DNA of 64,000 nucleotides from contig CAJPFG010000031.1 in the NCBI GenBank assembly GCA_905339235.1, positions 186,001-250,000 on the forward strand. Reading direction: 5' to 3'. Source of the stretch: Phycisphaerales bacterium. GTDB lineage: Bacteria > Planctomycetota > Phycisphaerae > Phycisphaerales > UBA1924. A program made the position numbers and the translations under genes. This document shows positions 18,401 to 26,622 of this stretch, piece by piece (positions within the stretch are counted from its first letter, which is position 1; each line of letters begins with the position of its first letter). Below the pieces are notes generated by a model that had not been told where the DNA came from, did no database searches, and was given only the letters and a program-made list of their open reading frames with translations.

Positions 18401-18899
18401 GGTATTCACCGTGGAGAGCGCGCGGCGAGCGGGAATCGACGTTCCCGCCAACGTCTTCGACGCCGCGGGCAACTGGCTCGACACGGTGAGTGCTCCCGGA
18501 TCTCCCGGGCGCTACTCGTACTCGCGGGGAGAAGCCCCCAGCGCGGCCATGACCGCCGAGGCCATGTTTGTCCGCCAGTTGCTCGGGCACACGCGCGACG
18601 AGCCCCAGATGCGGGATTCCGCGCGCTTCATCCTGCAGACCCCGCCGCGCTGGCAAGATGGTGCACCCACGCACTACTGGTATTACGCCACACTGGCACT
18701 CTTTCAATACCAGGGCGAGGAATGGAAACAGTGGAACGACGCGCTCGTGCGTGAACTGCTCGCCCACCAGAGCCGCGACGGAGAACTCGCTGGAAGTTGG
18801 GCCCCCAAGGACCAATGGTCACGGATGGGCGGGCGCGTCTACCAAACGGCGGTATGCACGCTCAGCCTTGAGGTGTACTACCGGTACCGCGCGGAATGA
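15441..18899 (+). CDS. Giant envelope protein: PD40-type beta-propeller, membrane helices, Pro-rich linker, alpha/alpha-toroid
   Basis: 1152 residues from ATG 15441. An N-terminal signal/anchor helix (LALGGLGVVVAGAILLAL) is followed by PD40/WD40-like repeats to about residue 330 (repeated 'G.LYFSSNR..G.GG.DLY', e.g. DGSLLYFYSDRPGGMGGYDI). Two helical membrane segments lie at about 356-385 and 392-420. A very long Pro/Ala/Ser-rich linker runs to about 830. The C-terminal 300 residues show terpene-cyclase/squalene-oxidase-type repeats (ALEWFSRNQESDGRW, LNWLRARQDPSGD). Planctomycetes often place such toroid proteins downstream of ExbB/ExbD. Plausible role: the energised inner-membrane partner that spans the periplasm. 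No catalytic Asp-rich cyclase motif was seen, so enzymatic activity is doubtful. Confidence 0.8.
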   Translation: MMSRTRMLALGGLGVVVAGAILLALSPRGGETRWLTDGAEIRVRAAVESPRRVLWTPPKALRPGPGADEYEPKVSADGTTMVLVRRKPGENADLFTSRWTPQGWTAPAPISELDSEHDELGPEFSFDGSLLYFYSDRPGGMGGYDIWVSAIGERGWETPVNLGPAVNSTWNDYGPAIAPDGSKLYFSSNRPRADEPAPRGEAWGATIRERRNRHDYDLYVSRLVGREPASAAQVLVLNTSADEGAPAVSPAGDFLYFASDRTGGLGGFDLYRARLRRDRTDLAESLGQAVNSPFNDLDPGLSADGFRLFFSSDRGIEPGSAVAGLPAESPTASAYALWFSSSREVYDEVERASGEGWWWAVPWKWLGLLLAALVPLAILLWLLRKAEWRRRFVHMSLLAQCLIVSLILHALVASLLAVWRVGSGIADYIREGGGGTRVILGSAEAVGGADGGIESQILGSAIELDALAAQPPAALLPDSPRIESPTFAAPVSPLDSPPSPAPVTLAEAPLTSPDPSPRVIAAAPLGDSPPSIVPDTPQPPGPALEPASDAPTASRISAAVDALPVTSASVAIPLEQPRMQANAAPPLRLPGETGAAVADTPAQSVSPAPPTSPAGTASTALPTIIPGSGAGNDSPERGGPGLPAISGAAAPATEGAAVTSAPVHIAPSTSAGVGRAGGSLALRPGDSPANPSTPTPRVGAGVVGAIPGGSHEFAALPKALPASGAAAQSAQTPAVSEGETNVRPLAPAAVLGSPLGSESVRIPLAKRASSLPAGASLGLAFAAGPSMSADVPAKDTSAASPAVAGMDASASARLPEIPAEPVSPVETFSQRAPEVRGEILQRTGGSNETEQAVGRALEWFSRNQESDGRWSSREHGAEIDADAAMTGMALLCYLGAGHTHLRDGPYRDNVAKGLNWLRARQDPSGDLRRGETMYGQTVATVALCEALAMTRDQSLAEPARRAVNLVLSRATGQRSRDERDTSVIGWLVFTVESARRAGIDVPANVFDAAGNWLDTVSAPGSPGRYSYSRGEAPSAAMTAEAMFVRQLLGHTRDEPQMRDSARFILQTPPRWQDGAPTHYWYYATLALFQYQGEEWKQWNDALVRELLAHQSRDGELAGSWAPKDQWSRMGGRVYQTAVCTLSLEVYYRYRAE

Positions 18900-18911
18900 G
18901 AGCGGGAAAAG

Positions 18912-19000
18912 CGGAGAGGGGGGGATTCGAACCCCCGAGGACCCAAAAGGGCCCTGCCGGTTTTCGAAACCGGTCCGTTCAACCACTCTGGCACCTCTCC
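18912..19000 (-). tRNA. tRNA-Ser (anticodon CGA)
   Basis: Class II tRNA read on the minus strand. The acceptor stem GGAGAGG pairs with CCTCTCC; the anticodon arm CCGGT-TTCGAAA-ACCGG gives CGA (reads UCG). A long variable arm (GCAGGGCCC...GGGTCC) and the T-arm GGGGG-TTCGAAT-CCCCC are present. The discriminator is G, as expected for serine; no CCA is encoded. It lies immediately downstream of the toroid gene on the opposite strand. Confidence 0.95.
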
Positions 19001-19048
19001 GGGCAGAGGGGCAATCTTTGCGGAGGTGCCGCTCACAATCAACTCCGC

Positions 19049-20905
19049 CTACCGCGATGGCGGCACGTACCACAGCGGGGCGTCCGGCCCGATTTCGACG
19101 CCGAAGGTCACCCACACCACCATCAGGATCGCCCAGAACACAAAGAACGCCGCGGAATACGGCACCATCGTCGCCAGGATGCTCCCCAGCCCCGCGTCCT
19201 TGTCGTACCGCTGGGCGACCGCCAGGATCACCACGATGTACGCGTTCAGGGGGGTCACGACGTTGGTGACGCTGTCTCCCACGCGGTACGCGGCCTGAGT
19301 CAACTCCGGGCTGATCCCCACCATCATCATCATCGGAACGATGATCGGCGACAGGGCCGCCCACTTGGCGCTCATCGACGAGATCATCAGGTTGATCAGG
19401 AGCGTCAGCAGGATCAGCGCGACAAGCAGCACCTTCGGGGGCAGGTCCGCCGCGACCAGTGCCTGCCCGCCGATGTTCGCCAGCATCGTGTCGAGCCGCG
19501 AGTAGCGGAAGCATTCGAGAGCCTGCGCGGCGAAAAACACCATGGCGATCACCGGCGCCATGCTCGACATCGCGTAGATGAACGCGCTGGAGATGTCCGC
19601 CTGCGACTTGATGGCTTTCGTGTAGAAGCCGTAAACCAGGCCCGGAACGAGGAACACGAAGAAGATCAGCGGCACGATGACCAGCGTCCACCGGGGCGCT
19701 GGGTTGGGCAACGCCTCCAACCGACCCGCCAGCCCGGCCTCGTCGGCGAGGCGAAAGTTTCCGCGGCCCGCGGGGCCCTGCGCCTCGACCGCGTACCCGG
19801 CTGGGAGCGTCGCCACCCCCGCGACCGGCGGTTGGGAGTCAACGCCGGGAACGAACTTTGCCGGCGCCGGCGAGGGCGAGGAGGGAATCTCGCCAAAACG
19901 CGGGGCCGGGGCGGGCGCAGCGCCGTGAAGAGGTGCACCGGGAATGAACAGCAACCCTCCCACCACCGCGACCGTCGCGAGCAGGCCCACCCCCGCCCAG
20001 GCAAGCCCACGACGCTCGGCGGATGACAGGTCCTTTTCTGTAGGCGCAACCGAAGGGTCGATCGCTCCGGGCTGCCACCGGCCCGCCAGCCGCGGCTCCA
20101 CCACCCACGCCGTCACACCCCAGCCCACCAGCGTGAGCAACACCGCGGACACCGCCATGAACCACCAGTTGCAGGTGGGGATGACCTGGTAGGTGGGGTC
20201 CAGCGTCTGGGCGCCGGTCTGGGTGATGCCCGAGACCAGCGCGTCGGTCGCGCTCACCACGAAGTTCGCGCTGAAGCCCGCACCGATGCCCGCGAAGGCG
20301 GCGGCGATCCCCGCGATCGGCGAGCGACCGTACATGACGAACAACGCCGCGGCCAGCGGCGGCAGGATGATGTACCCCGCGTCGGCCGCGGAGTGCGAGA
20401 GCATCCCCAGGAAGATCACCGTGGGTGTGAGCAGGCGGGAGGGAACCAGCGAGGCCAGCCATTTCATGGCCGCGCCGAACAGCCCAACGCGCTCCGCGAC
20501 CCCGATGCCGAACATCGCCACGAGCACCACGCCCAGCGGCGGAAAGTTCAGGAAGTTGCGGATCATGTTCGCGAAGAGCCAGTAGACGCCATCGCTGGAG
20601 ATGAGGTTTCGCGGGGTGATCGGGGAGCCGTGCGGCACAAGTTCGAGCACCGGCCTGCCGTCGGCGCCCGCTCTGGGCCGCTGACTCGACGTGCCGTCGG
20701 GGGCGGTCACGGTTTCCAGGACAACCTGAGGCTGCTGGGGCTGAACTCGCCATCCCATCGCGCTGCCGATCGCGGACATGATCATGACCACGAACATGAC
20801 GCCGATGAACAGGAACACCGGGTCGGGCAGTTTGTTCCCCAGCCGCTCGATCAGGCCGAGTATTCCACCCAGGTTTCGGGGCGGCGCCGAAGTGGATTGT
20901 GCCAT
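19049..20905 (-). CDS. AbgT-family transporter
   Basis: 618 residues from ATG 20903-20905 (MAQSTSAPP); the longer frame upstream runs into the preceding gene and lacks support. Typical AbgT features: LGLIERLGNKLPDPVFLFIG at the N-terminus, a segment of FSANFVVSATDALVSGITQ, and near the C-terminus PLNAYIVVILAVAQRYDKDAG. About ten hydrophobic helices. The AbgT family contains p-aminobenzoyl-glutamate importers (E. coli AbgT) and antimetabolite exporters (MtrF); substrate here is not inferable. Unusual: a Pro/Ala-rich, non-membrane insert of about 100 residues (about 320-420) between two helices, making it longer than the usual 500. It follows coaC by 29 bp. Confidence 0.9.
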   Translation of the reverse strand: MAQSTSAPPRNLGGILGLIERLGNKLPDPVFLFIGVMFVVMIMSAIGSAMGWRVQPQQPQVVLETVTAPDGTSSQRPRAGADGRPVLELVPHGSPITPRNLISSDGVYWLFANMIRNFLNFPPLGVVLVAMFGIGVAERVGLFGAAMKWLASLVPSRLLTPTVIFLGMLSHSAADAGYIILPPLAAALFVMYGRSPIAGIAAAFAGIGAGFSANFVVSATDALVSGITQTGAQTLDPTYQVIPTCNWWFMAVSAVLLTLVGWGVTAWVVEPRLAGRWQPGAIDPSVAPTEKDLSSAERRGLAWAGVGLLATVAVVGGLLFIPGAPLHGAAPAPAPRFGEIPSSPSPAPAKFVPGVDSQPPVAGVATLPAGYAVEAQGPAGRGNFRLADEAGLAGRLEALPNPAPRWTLVIVPLIFFVFLVPGLVYGFYTKAIKSQADISSAFIYAMSSMAPVIAMVFFAAQALECFRYSRLDTMLANIGGQALVAADLPPKVLLVALILLTLLINLMISSMSAKWAALSPIIVPMMMMVGISPELTQAAYRVGDSVTNVVTPLNAYIVVILAVAQRYDKDAGLGSILATMVPYSAAFFVFWAILMVVWVTFGVEIGPDAPLWYVPPSR

Positions 20906-20934
20906 GACGGGTTCTCCGACCTTGACGCCGGGCG

Positions 20935-21585
20935 TCAGGGCTTGGGTGAAGATACCCGAAGGCGGAGAACGGAGGCAATCTCGTTGAGGATCGATTCCGG
21001 CTCGCTCATGCGGCCGGTCCCGATGGTCCGGCAGGCCTGCCACCCGTCGTCGGGGCCGACGAGTCTGAACCCGTCATCGCGCAACTGCTTCACGTTGCGC
21101 TGGGTGCTCGGCTGAGACCACATCACCGAGTTCATCGACGGGCAGAGCAGCACGGGAGTCTTCGAACGGTCGATCGCGCTCAGGATCAGCGTCACCACGT
21201 CATCGGTGCGTCCCGTCGCGACTTTCGCGAGGCAATCCATGCTGCAGGGCGCGACCACCGCCAGGCTCGAGGCCGTCGCGAGCGAGACGTGCTGCGGGTC
21301 CTTGGACTCGATGTGCTCCCACTGGCTGGTGTACACCGCCTGTCCGGAGAGCGCCTGGAACGTCAGCGGAGTCACGAACCGCGTCGCGGCGTCGGTCATG
21401 GCCACCGTCACCGTGGCCCCTGCCTGCGCCAGCCGGCTGACCACCATGGCTGTCTTGTACGCCGCGATCCCCCCCGTGACCCCCACGAGAATCCGCGCGC
21501 CGCGAACGGCCGCCTCGAGCGCGGCGGTATCAACGCCCACGGAACTGCCGCTGGGTTTCGTGGTCGGCCCGTTGTTCATGCCCAA
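20935..21585 (-). CDS. CoaC-type flavoprotein (phosphopantothenoylcysteine decarboxylase domain)
   Basis: 216 residues. HFCD/flavoprotein fold: ILVGVTGGIAAYKTAMVVSRL (FMN-binding N-terminus), TFQALSGQAVYTSQW, ALASS/VVAPCSMDCLAKVATG and the substrate-recognition clamp PSMNSVMW. This matches the decarboxylase half of the bifunctional CoaBC; the synthetase half (CoaB) is absent here and must be encoded elsewhere or be a separate gene. Lies between rpoZ (11 bp upstream) and abgT, the same rpoZ-coaBC neighbourhood seen in many bacteria, which supports a coenzyme A role. Start at ATG 21585 is retained although the fold begins about residue 28. Confidence 0.87.
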   Translation of the reverse strand: MGMNNGPTTKPSGSSVGVDTAALEAAVRGARILVGVTGGIAAYKTAMVVSRLAQAGATVTVAMTDAATRFVTPLTFQALSGQAVYTSQWEHIESKDPQHVSLATASSLAVVAPCSMDCLAKVATGRTDDVVTLILSAIDRSKTPVLLCPSMNSVMWSQPSTQRNVKQLRDDGFRLVGPDDGWQACRTIGTGRMSEPESILNEIASVLRLRVSSPKP

Positions 21586-21596
21586 GGCTCCGCGTA

Positions 21597-21851
21597 TCAG
21601 GCGGTCGCGGCCTTGGCCGCGGCCGCCGTCGGGTCGAACTGCAGCGTGATCTTGTCCTGAAGGACCTCTTCGATGGCGACTTCGAGATCGGAGCGGCCGT
21701 CGCGATCCACGAGCGGCCGATGCCCCTCCATCAACTGGGCAACCCGCCGCTGCACCAGGGTACAGAGTTTGAACCTGCCGCCCGCCTTTGCCGCCAACCC
21801 GTCGTGCTTGAGTGCCTCAATCATCCTGGTTTGAACTCCGATTCCACCCAC
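21597..21851 (-). CDS. rpoZ: DNA-directed RNA polymerase omega-like subunit
   Basis: 84 residues. The Rpb6/omega core reads MIEALKHDGLAAKAGGRFKL, then VQRRVAQLMEGHRPLVDR and a short C-terminus predicted helical (DLEVAIEEVLQDKITL). Omega assists assembly of the beta' subunit. GTG at 21851 gives the longest form; an ATG at 21824 (MIEALK...) could be the true start, giving 75 residues. Located directly before coaC, a common bacterial arrangement that supports the call despite the short length. Confidence 0.75.
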   Translation of the reverse strand: MGGIGVQTRMIEALKHDGLAAKAGGRFKLCTLVQRRVAQLMEGHRPLVDRDGRSDLEVAIEEVLQDKITLQFDPTAAAAKAATA

Positions 21852-21924
21852 GCCGGGCTTACCGCTTTGTCGGAAAGGCCCCTAGGCGCCGGGGAGCATA
21901 GATGCTATTCTCATGACGACCGCC

Positions 21925-22080
21925 GGACAAATGCCGTCCGTGTTTGTCCAACCCTCTTTTCTCAGAGGGCTGGTTGCTGCGAGGTGTCGTGCGGGTGGGT
22001 GCCCGGCCGAGCCAAGGGACGGAGGCTGTGCAGCGGTGTGCCGCACCGGGTCGATGTCCTTTCCGGACACGCAGGTCGGC
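21925..22080 (+). promoter_or_regulatory. Structured leader ahead of the DUF3553 gene (possible 5' UTR element or small RNA)
   Basis: Four consecutive hairpins can be drawn: GGACAAA/TTTGTCC (21925-21931 with 21943-21949), CCCTCT/AGAGGG (21952-21957 with 21964-21969), a CGGTG/CACCG pair and a TGTCC/GGACA pair nearer the gene. No recognised riboswitch consensus was found. Could be a leader of the gene at 22113 or an unlinked small RNA. Confidence 0.3.
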
Positions 22081-22112
22081 GGGATGTTGCCCATTACGGG
22101 TGAAGGAAATCG

Positions 22113-22757
22113 ATGAGCGACTCGAGTTGGAATCGTGGGGACAACGTGATGCACTCCGCCAAGCCCGAATGGGGCGCGGGCGAGGTGCTCGTGGCCGAGC
22201 CGGCAATCCATGAGGGCAAGCCCTGCCAGCGCCTGACCATCCGGTTCTCGCGCGCGGGGACCAAGATTCTGTCCACGGCCTTCGCCGATCTGCGGAGGGC
22301 GATTGGTCCCGCGCCCTCCGCGCCGGCGCCCGATCAGGAAACCAAGCCCAGCACCCCGGCCTTCGCGAGTTCGAACGGTTCGAATCCCTTCGCGGCCCCC
22401 GCCCCGGATGACGACTACGGGGCGCTGCTCGCGGGGCTTCCGGATCGCGCGACCGATCCCTTCCAGACCCTGCGATCTCGACTCGCGGCGACTTTGGACC
22501 TCTACCGATTCAACGACTCCGGCGGCTCGCTCCTCGATTGGGCCGCGGCCCAGACCGGCCTCAAGGACCCGCTCTCGCGCTTCAGCCGGCATGAACTGGA
22601 GCAGAGTTTCGCGAAGTTCCGCGTGGAAGTAGACAACCACCTGCGGAAACTGGTCCGAGACATGGCGAAGCAGGATGCGCAGGGGCTGCGAGAGTTGACC
22701 GCGGCCGCGCCGCCCGCCGCGACCCAGGCGATCCGAAGACTCGATCCGCTGCGATGA
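22113..22757 (+). CDS. DUF3553 domain protein
   Basis: 214 residues. The N-terminal 50 match DUF3553, a small SH3-like domain found alone or in UvrD-type helicases: W-x-x-G-D-x-V-x-H...P-x-W-G-x-G-x-V (here WNRGDNVMHSAKPEWGAGEV). A Pro/Ala linker follows, then a helical C-terminal region (about 120-200) with no family I can name. ATG 22113 follows GAAGGAAATCG, a good ribosome binding site. Function unknown; a nucleic-acid or protein-binding role is only suggested by the DUF3553 context in helicases. Confidence 0.75.
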   Translation: MSDSSWNRGDNVMHSAKPEWGAGEVLVAEPAIHEGKPCQRLTIRFSRAGTKILSTAFADLRRAIGPAPSAPAPDQETKPSTPAFASSNGSNPFAAPAPDDDYGALLAGLPDRATDPFQTLRSRLAATLDLYRFNDSGGSLLDWAAAQTGLKDPLSRFSRHELEQSFAKFRVEVDNHLRKLVRDMAKQDAQGLRELTAAAPPAATQAIRRLDPLR

Positions 22758-23029
22758 CATCCCCGATTCGGGGCGGCAGATGGGTTCTTCTCGGCCCCTG
22801 AGCGCTGCTCTGAGGCAACACACCGCACAATCGGAACCCGGCGTCCACGCCGGGCGGGTCGTTCGCTAAGCGCGAAGGCCGTTGCCGGCCATGTCCGGCG
22901 CGTTCTTCTCGGACATCAACTCGCCTTCCCAGTTTTCCAACCGCCGCCGCGGCATGGTGTATTTGTTTCTACTGGGAGCCGTCGTGACGCGGCCTGAACA
23001 ACTTCAAAGACGCGACCGGAGGACGAGAC

Positions 23030-23326
23030 ATGAACGAGCAGGACTTTCACCAGCGACTCAGCGACCTCATCCGGCAGATCGACACGCTGCCCGAGGGTCA
23101 ACGTGCCCCGCTCCAGGACCTGGCCCGGGAAACGCAGGAACGCCACGACCGAATGCGCAAGACGGTGTCGGACCTGCAGGAGTCGCTGGACTACCTCCGC
23201 CTGAGCGTCAAGTACCTGGTCTTCGACCTTGAGGCGACGCGTCGCGAGAACGAGTACCTCCGCAAACTCATCGAGTCCCAGTCACGTCGGGACTCGAACG
23301 AAGAGCCGCCCCTCGAATCCGATTGA
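23030..23326 (+). CDS. Small coiled-coil protein, function unknown
   Basis: 98 residues, highly charged and almost wholly helical: a heptad-like region runs from about residue 20 to 85 (RMRKTVSDLQESLDYLRLSV then EATRRENEYLRKLIESQ), with an acidic tail. No signal peptide, membrane segment or catalytic motif. ATG 23030 is preceded by CGGAGGACGAGAC, a strong ribosome binding site. It stands alone between a 272-bp gap and a stem-loop at 23374-23397. Similar small helical proteins are widespread in planctomycetes, but I cannot assign a function. Confidence 0.75.
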   Translation: MNEQDFHQRLSDLIRQIDTLPEGQRAPLQDLARETQERHDRMRKTVSDLQESLDYLRLSVKYLVFDLEATRRENEYLRKLIESQSRRDSNEEPPLESD

Positions 23327-23373
23327 ACCCGGGCGTGGAATCGCTCGCACTGCACACTCCATTCCGCGCACCC

Positions 23374-23397
23374 GCCCTGCCAAGCCTCCGGCAGGGC
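23374..23397 (+). terminator. Stem-loop after the coiled-coil gene
   Basis: Perfect 8-bp stem GCCCTGCC/GGCAGGGC with an 8-nt loop, 47 bp past the stop at 23326. It lacks a proper T-tract (GTCGTGCTTT follows), so an intrinsic terminator is plausible but not certain. Confidence 0.45.
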
Positions 23398-23454
23398 GTC
23401 GTGCTTTCCGGTTTGTTCAGGCACTCGATCCCACCTATATTCCCTCCAATCGCC

Positions 23455-23545
23455 GGAGAGGTGGCCGAGAGGCTGAAGGCGACGGTTTGCTAAACCGTTA
23501 TACGGGTTTTGGCCTGTATCGGGGGTTCGAATCCCCCCCTCTCCG
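23455..23545 (+). tRNA. tRNA-Ser (anticodon GCT)
   Basis: Class II tRNA: acceptor GGAGAGG/CCTCTCC, anticodon arm ACGGT-TTGCTAA-ACCGT giving GCT (reads AGC/AGU), a long variable arm (TATACGGG...CCTGTAT) and T-arm GGGGG-TTCGAAT-CCCCC. Discriminator G; no encoded CCA. The copA stop codon lies only 3 bp beyond the tRNA end on the other strand. Confidence 0.95.
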
Positions 23546-23547
23546 CT

Positions 23548-26013
23548 TTACGGCCGGCGCGTCTCCGCGTGGGACTTCAGGCTCGGCGCCGATCTCAGCC
23601 GCAGGCTGTTCAACACCACGCTCACGCTGCTGAACGCCATCGCCCCGCTGGCGACGATCGGCGAGAGCAACCATCCTAAAAGCGGATAGAGCACGCCCGC
23701 CGCGATCGGAATCCCCACGACGTTGTAGATGAACGCCCAGAAAAGGTTCTGCCGGATCACGCGCATCGTCGCGTGCGAGAGCGAGATCGCCTCCGACACG
23801 GTCCGCAGGTCGCCGCGGATCAGCGTGATGTCCGACGATTCGATCGCGACGTCCGTGCCCGTGCCGATCGCGAATCCCACATCCGCCTGCGCCAGCGCCG
23901 GCGCGTCGTTGATGCCGTCCCCCACCATCCCGACCACTCGGCCCTCCGCCTGGAGCGCCCTGACCTTCCCGGCCTTGTCCGCGGGAAGGACATCCGCGAA
24001 AACCTGGTCCACGCCCACCTGCTCGCCCACCGCCGCGGCGGTCCTGGGGTTGTCGCCGGTCATCATCACCACGCGAAGCCCCATCGCCCGCATTCGGTCG
24101 ATCGCCTCTCGCGACTGGGCCTTGACCCGGTCCGCCACCGCCACCAGCCCCGCCTCGCGCCCATCAACCTCGACAAACATCGGCGTACGCCCGAGCGCGG
24201 CCAACTCCGCCGCCTTTCCCTCCAGCCCGCGGGGTGTTGAGTTCGAGAACAGCCCGGCCTTCCCCACGCGAACTCGTCGCCCCTCGACCGCGGCCTCCAC
24301 CCCGTGACCCACCACCGCGCGGAAGCCCGTCGGCTCGGCCAACCTCAGTCCCCGTTCCCGTGCTCCCTGCACGATCGCCGCGGCGAGCGGATGTTCGCTC
24401 CCGCTTTCCACGGATGCCACCAGCGCAAGCAGGTCGTTCTCACTCAAACCGCTCCCGGGAACCGTCACCACGTCGGTGAGCGCGGGCCGGCCCTCGGTGA
24501 TGGTGCCCGTCTTGTCCAGCACGACCACCGATATCCGGTGCGCGGTCTCCAGGGCCTCGCCGCTCTTGATAAGGATGCCGCGCTCGGCCCCGACGCCCGT
24601 CCCCACCATGATCGCAGTGGGCGTCGCCAACCCCAGGGCGCACGGGCAGGCGATGATCAGCACCGACACCGCCGCGACCAGTGACATGCTCAGGCGATTC
24701 TCCGGCGGCGACACAAACCACCATACCGCGAAGGTAACCGCGGCGATCGCGATGACGATCGGCACGAAGATCCCGCTGATGCGATCCGCCAGCCGTGCGA
24801 TCGGGGCCTTGCTCCCCTGCGCCTCCTGCACCAGCCGGACAATCTGCTGAAGCGCCGTGTCCCGGCCCACCTTGGTCGCCGTCAGCCGCAGCACGCCCGT
24901 CGTGTTCATCGTCGCCCCGAACACGCTGTCGCCCGCCTGCTTCTCCACGGGCACGCTCTCGCCGGTCAGCATCGACTCGTCCACCGCCGACTCACCGCTC
25001 TCGACGCGCCCATCCACCGGGACCTTCTCCCCCGGCCGGACCACCACGCTGTCGCCGACGACCACCGCGTCCACGGGCACATCCTGCTCAACACCCTCCC
25101 GCACCACCCGCGCCGTCCGGGGTTGCAGCCCGATCAGCCGCTTGATCGCGGCGCTCGTCTTGCCCGTCGCACGGGCCTCGAGGTACTTGCCCAGCAGAAT
25201 CAGCACGATGATGACGGCCGCGGCCTCGTAGTACACCGGCACCATCACCATGCCGTCCATGCCGCGCTCGGCATGTGTGGCGTGGGCCGCGCCGTTCCCG
25301 ACGCCCGCGAAGAACCCGGGCCAGATGGTCGCGGCCAGCGAGTACACGTACGCCGCGCCGGTGCCCATGGCGACCAGCGTGTCCATGTTCGCGCTGAAAT
25401 GCCGGAGGCCTTTCCACGCGGATCGGAAGAACTGCCGGCCCGCCCAGAAGAGCACGGGCGTCGTCAGTGCCAGTTGCAGCCAGTTGATCCAGGGCACGTT
25501 GAACGCGGCGACCTTCCCGTGGGACATCGCGATGACCAGCACCGGCGCCGCGAGCACAGCGCCGACGATGGTCCGTGTGAGGAGCCGCCTCGCCTCCGAA
25601 TCGCCGATGTTCAAATGCGCCGCGTGATCTTCGCCGGTCGGGTGGCCGGCGTGCGCGGCCTCGCCCCGATCCGTCTGCATCGCCGCGTGATCGTGTCCCG
25701 CATGTCCGTGAGCAGGACCCGCGGCCGCGGGCGGAGGCACGATCGCCGTGTACCCGATGTCGTCCACGGCCCGCGCGAGTGCCGCCGGCCCCGTCCCCGA
25801 CGGGTCGTACCTCACGGTGGCCACCTTGGTCGCGAAGTTCACGTTCGCCGAGACAACCCCGGGTTCCCTGCTCAGGCGCCGCTCGACGCGGTTGGCGCAC
25901 GAGGCGCACGTCATGCCCTCGATCGGCAGGTCGCAGCGCTCAACCGCGCCGGCCGCCGGGCTCGAGTCACCAGCCTGTCCGGTGTGCCCGTGATGCTCGT
26001 GTTCATGTTCCAT
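23548..26013 (-). CDS. copA: Copper-translocating P1B-type ATPase
   Basis: 821 residues. One N-terminal heavy-metal-associated domain ([20 protein letters not shown], residues about 33-95), then an unusual His-rich stretch (residues about 95-135, [10 protein letters not shown] and [13 protein letters not shown]), eight membrane helices including the metal site [16 protein letters not shown], the phosphorylation loop DKTGTITEG and the hinge [19 protein letters not shown] plus an HMA domain fits Cu(I) export from the cytoplasm. It is 13 bp downstream of a CsoR repressor gene on the same strand, confirming the copper role. Length fits the family. Confidence 0.95.
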   Translation of the reverse strand: MEHEHEHHGHTGQAGDSSPAAGAVERCDLPIEGMTCASCANRVERRLSREPGVVSANVNFATKVATVRYDPSGTGPAALARAVDDIGYTAIVPPPAAAGPAHGHAGHDHAAMQTDRGEAAHAGHPTGEDHAAHLNIGDSEARRLLTRTIVGAVLAAPVLVIAMSHGKVAAFNVPWINWLQLALTTPVLFWAGRQFFRSAWKGLRHFSANMDTLVAMGTGAAYVYSLAATIWPGFFAGVGNGAAHATHAERGMDGMVMVPVYYEAAAVIIVLILLGKYLEARATGKTSAAIKRLIGLQPRTARVVREGVEQDVPVDAVVVGDSVVVRPGEKVPVDGRVESGESAVDESMLTGESVPVEKQAGDSVFGATMNTTGVLRLTATKVGRDTALQQIVRLVQEAQGSKAPIARLADRISGIFVPIVIAIAAVTFAVWWFVSPPENRLSMSLVAAVSVLIIACPCALGLATPTAIMVGTGVGAERGILIKSGEALETAHRISVVVLDKTGTITEGRPALTDVVTVPGSGLSENDLLALVASVESGSEHPLAAAIVQGARERGLRLAEPTGFRAVVGHGVEAAVEGRRVRVGKAGLFSNSTPRGLEGKAAELAALGRTPMFVEVDGREAGLVAVADRVKAQSREAIDRMRAMGLRVVMMTGDNPRTAAAVGEQVGVDQVFADVLPADKAGKVRALQAEGRVVGMVGDGINDAPALAQADVGFAIGTGTDVAIESSDITLIRGDLRTVSEAISLSHATMRVIRQNLFWAFIYNVVGIPIAAGVLYPLLGWLLSPIVASGAMAFSSVSVVLNSLRLRSAPSLKSHAETRRP

Positions 26014-26026
26014 GATGCGGCTCCCT

Positions 26027-26404
26027 CTATCGGGTCAACCTCGACAGCACGTCCGTGAGTTCGTCGCACATCGCGTCAGCCTCCGCCTCTCCGGCCTTCA
26101 TCGCGGCGCGGGCGCAGTGCTTGAGGTGGTTCTTGAGCAGGTTCTTCGCCACCGCCCGCAGCGACTCCTGGGCCGCGGCGATCTGAACGATGACGTCGGG
26201 GCAGTACCGGTCCTGCTCGATCATCCGGGCAATGCCGCGCACCTGCCCTTCCGCCCGCTTCAAACGCGTGATGTTCGCGCTCTTGAGCCCCGCATCGACC
26301 CCCAGCGCCCGGCGCCCGTCCGCCGCGATGTTCCCGCCCGAATCGCACGCGCACGCGGCCGCTTCAACCCGGCTCGGCGCCCCACTCTTTGTGCTCTTGC
26401 CCAT
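26027..26404 (-). CDS. csoR: CsoR-family copper-sensing repressor
   Basis: 125 residues from ATG 26402-26404, chosen because GGGAGG sits 6 nt upstream and because earlier starts fall in or before the operator. The all-helical core shows [40 protein letters not shown] and NHLKHC, giving the Cys-His-Cys copper ligands of CsoR. The N-terminal 35 residues are an extension with CACDSGG, outside the canonical fold. Regulation: a palindrome at 26443-26462 lies just upstream and overlaps a TATAAT box. It represses csoR-copA until Cu(I) binds. Confidence 0.92.
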   Translation of the reverse strand: MGKSTKSGAPSRVEAAACACDSGGNIAADGRRALGVDAGLKSANITRLKRAEGQVRGIARMIEQDRYCPDVIVQIAAAQESLRAVAKNLLKNHLKHCARAAMKAGEAEADAMCDELTDVLSRLTR

Positions 26405-26440
26405 GACCGCCTCCCGGATCGCTCCGTTCCCCATCGGGTC

Positions 26441-26462
26441 ATTATACCCCCCATGGGGTATA
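26441..26462 (-). promoter_or_regulatory. CsoR operator overlapping the csoR-copA -10 box
   Basis: Perfect inverted repeat TATACCCC-4-GGGGTATA (26443-26462), the G/C-tract-with-TATA ends pattern typical of CsoR/RcnR-type sites. On the minus strand a perfect TATAAT (26446 down to 26441) overlaps its left arm; no good -35 is visible 17 bp upstream. Repressor binding here would block the promoter of the csoR-copA operon. Confidence 0.75.
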
Positions 26463-26622
26463 CGCCCGGCGAAGGGCGCGGGTTCGACGCTCGGCACACG
26501 CCACCAGCACGCCATCATCGCAGCGGGACGCGCCTGATTGCCATTCCGGCATGCAACGACCGCACCACAGGCCGCACGCCCGAGTGCACTTCACTTGAAC
26601 GAGCCCAATGTGATCGACCGGA

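Noticed and set aside
22005-22060. Possible signal-recognition-particle RNA in the leader before the DUF3553 gene
   Set aside because: The GGAAGG-type SRP tetraloop motif and its flanking asymmetric bulge were not found.
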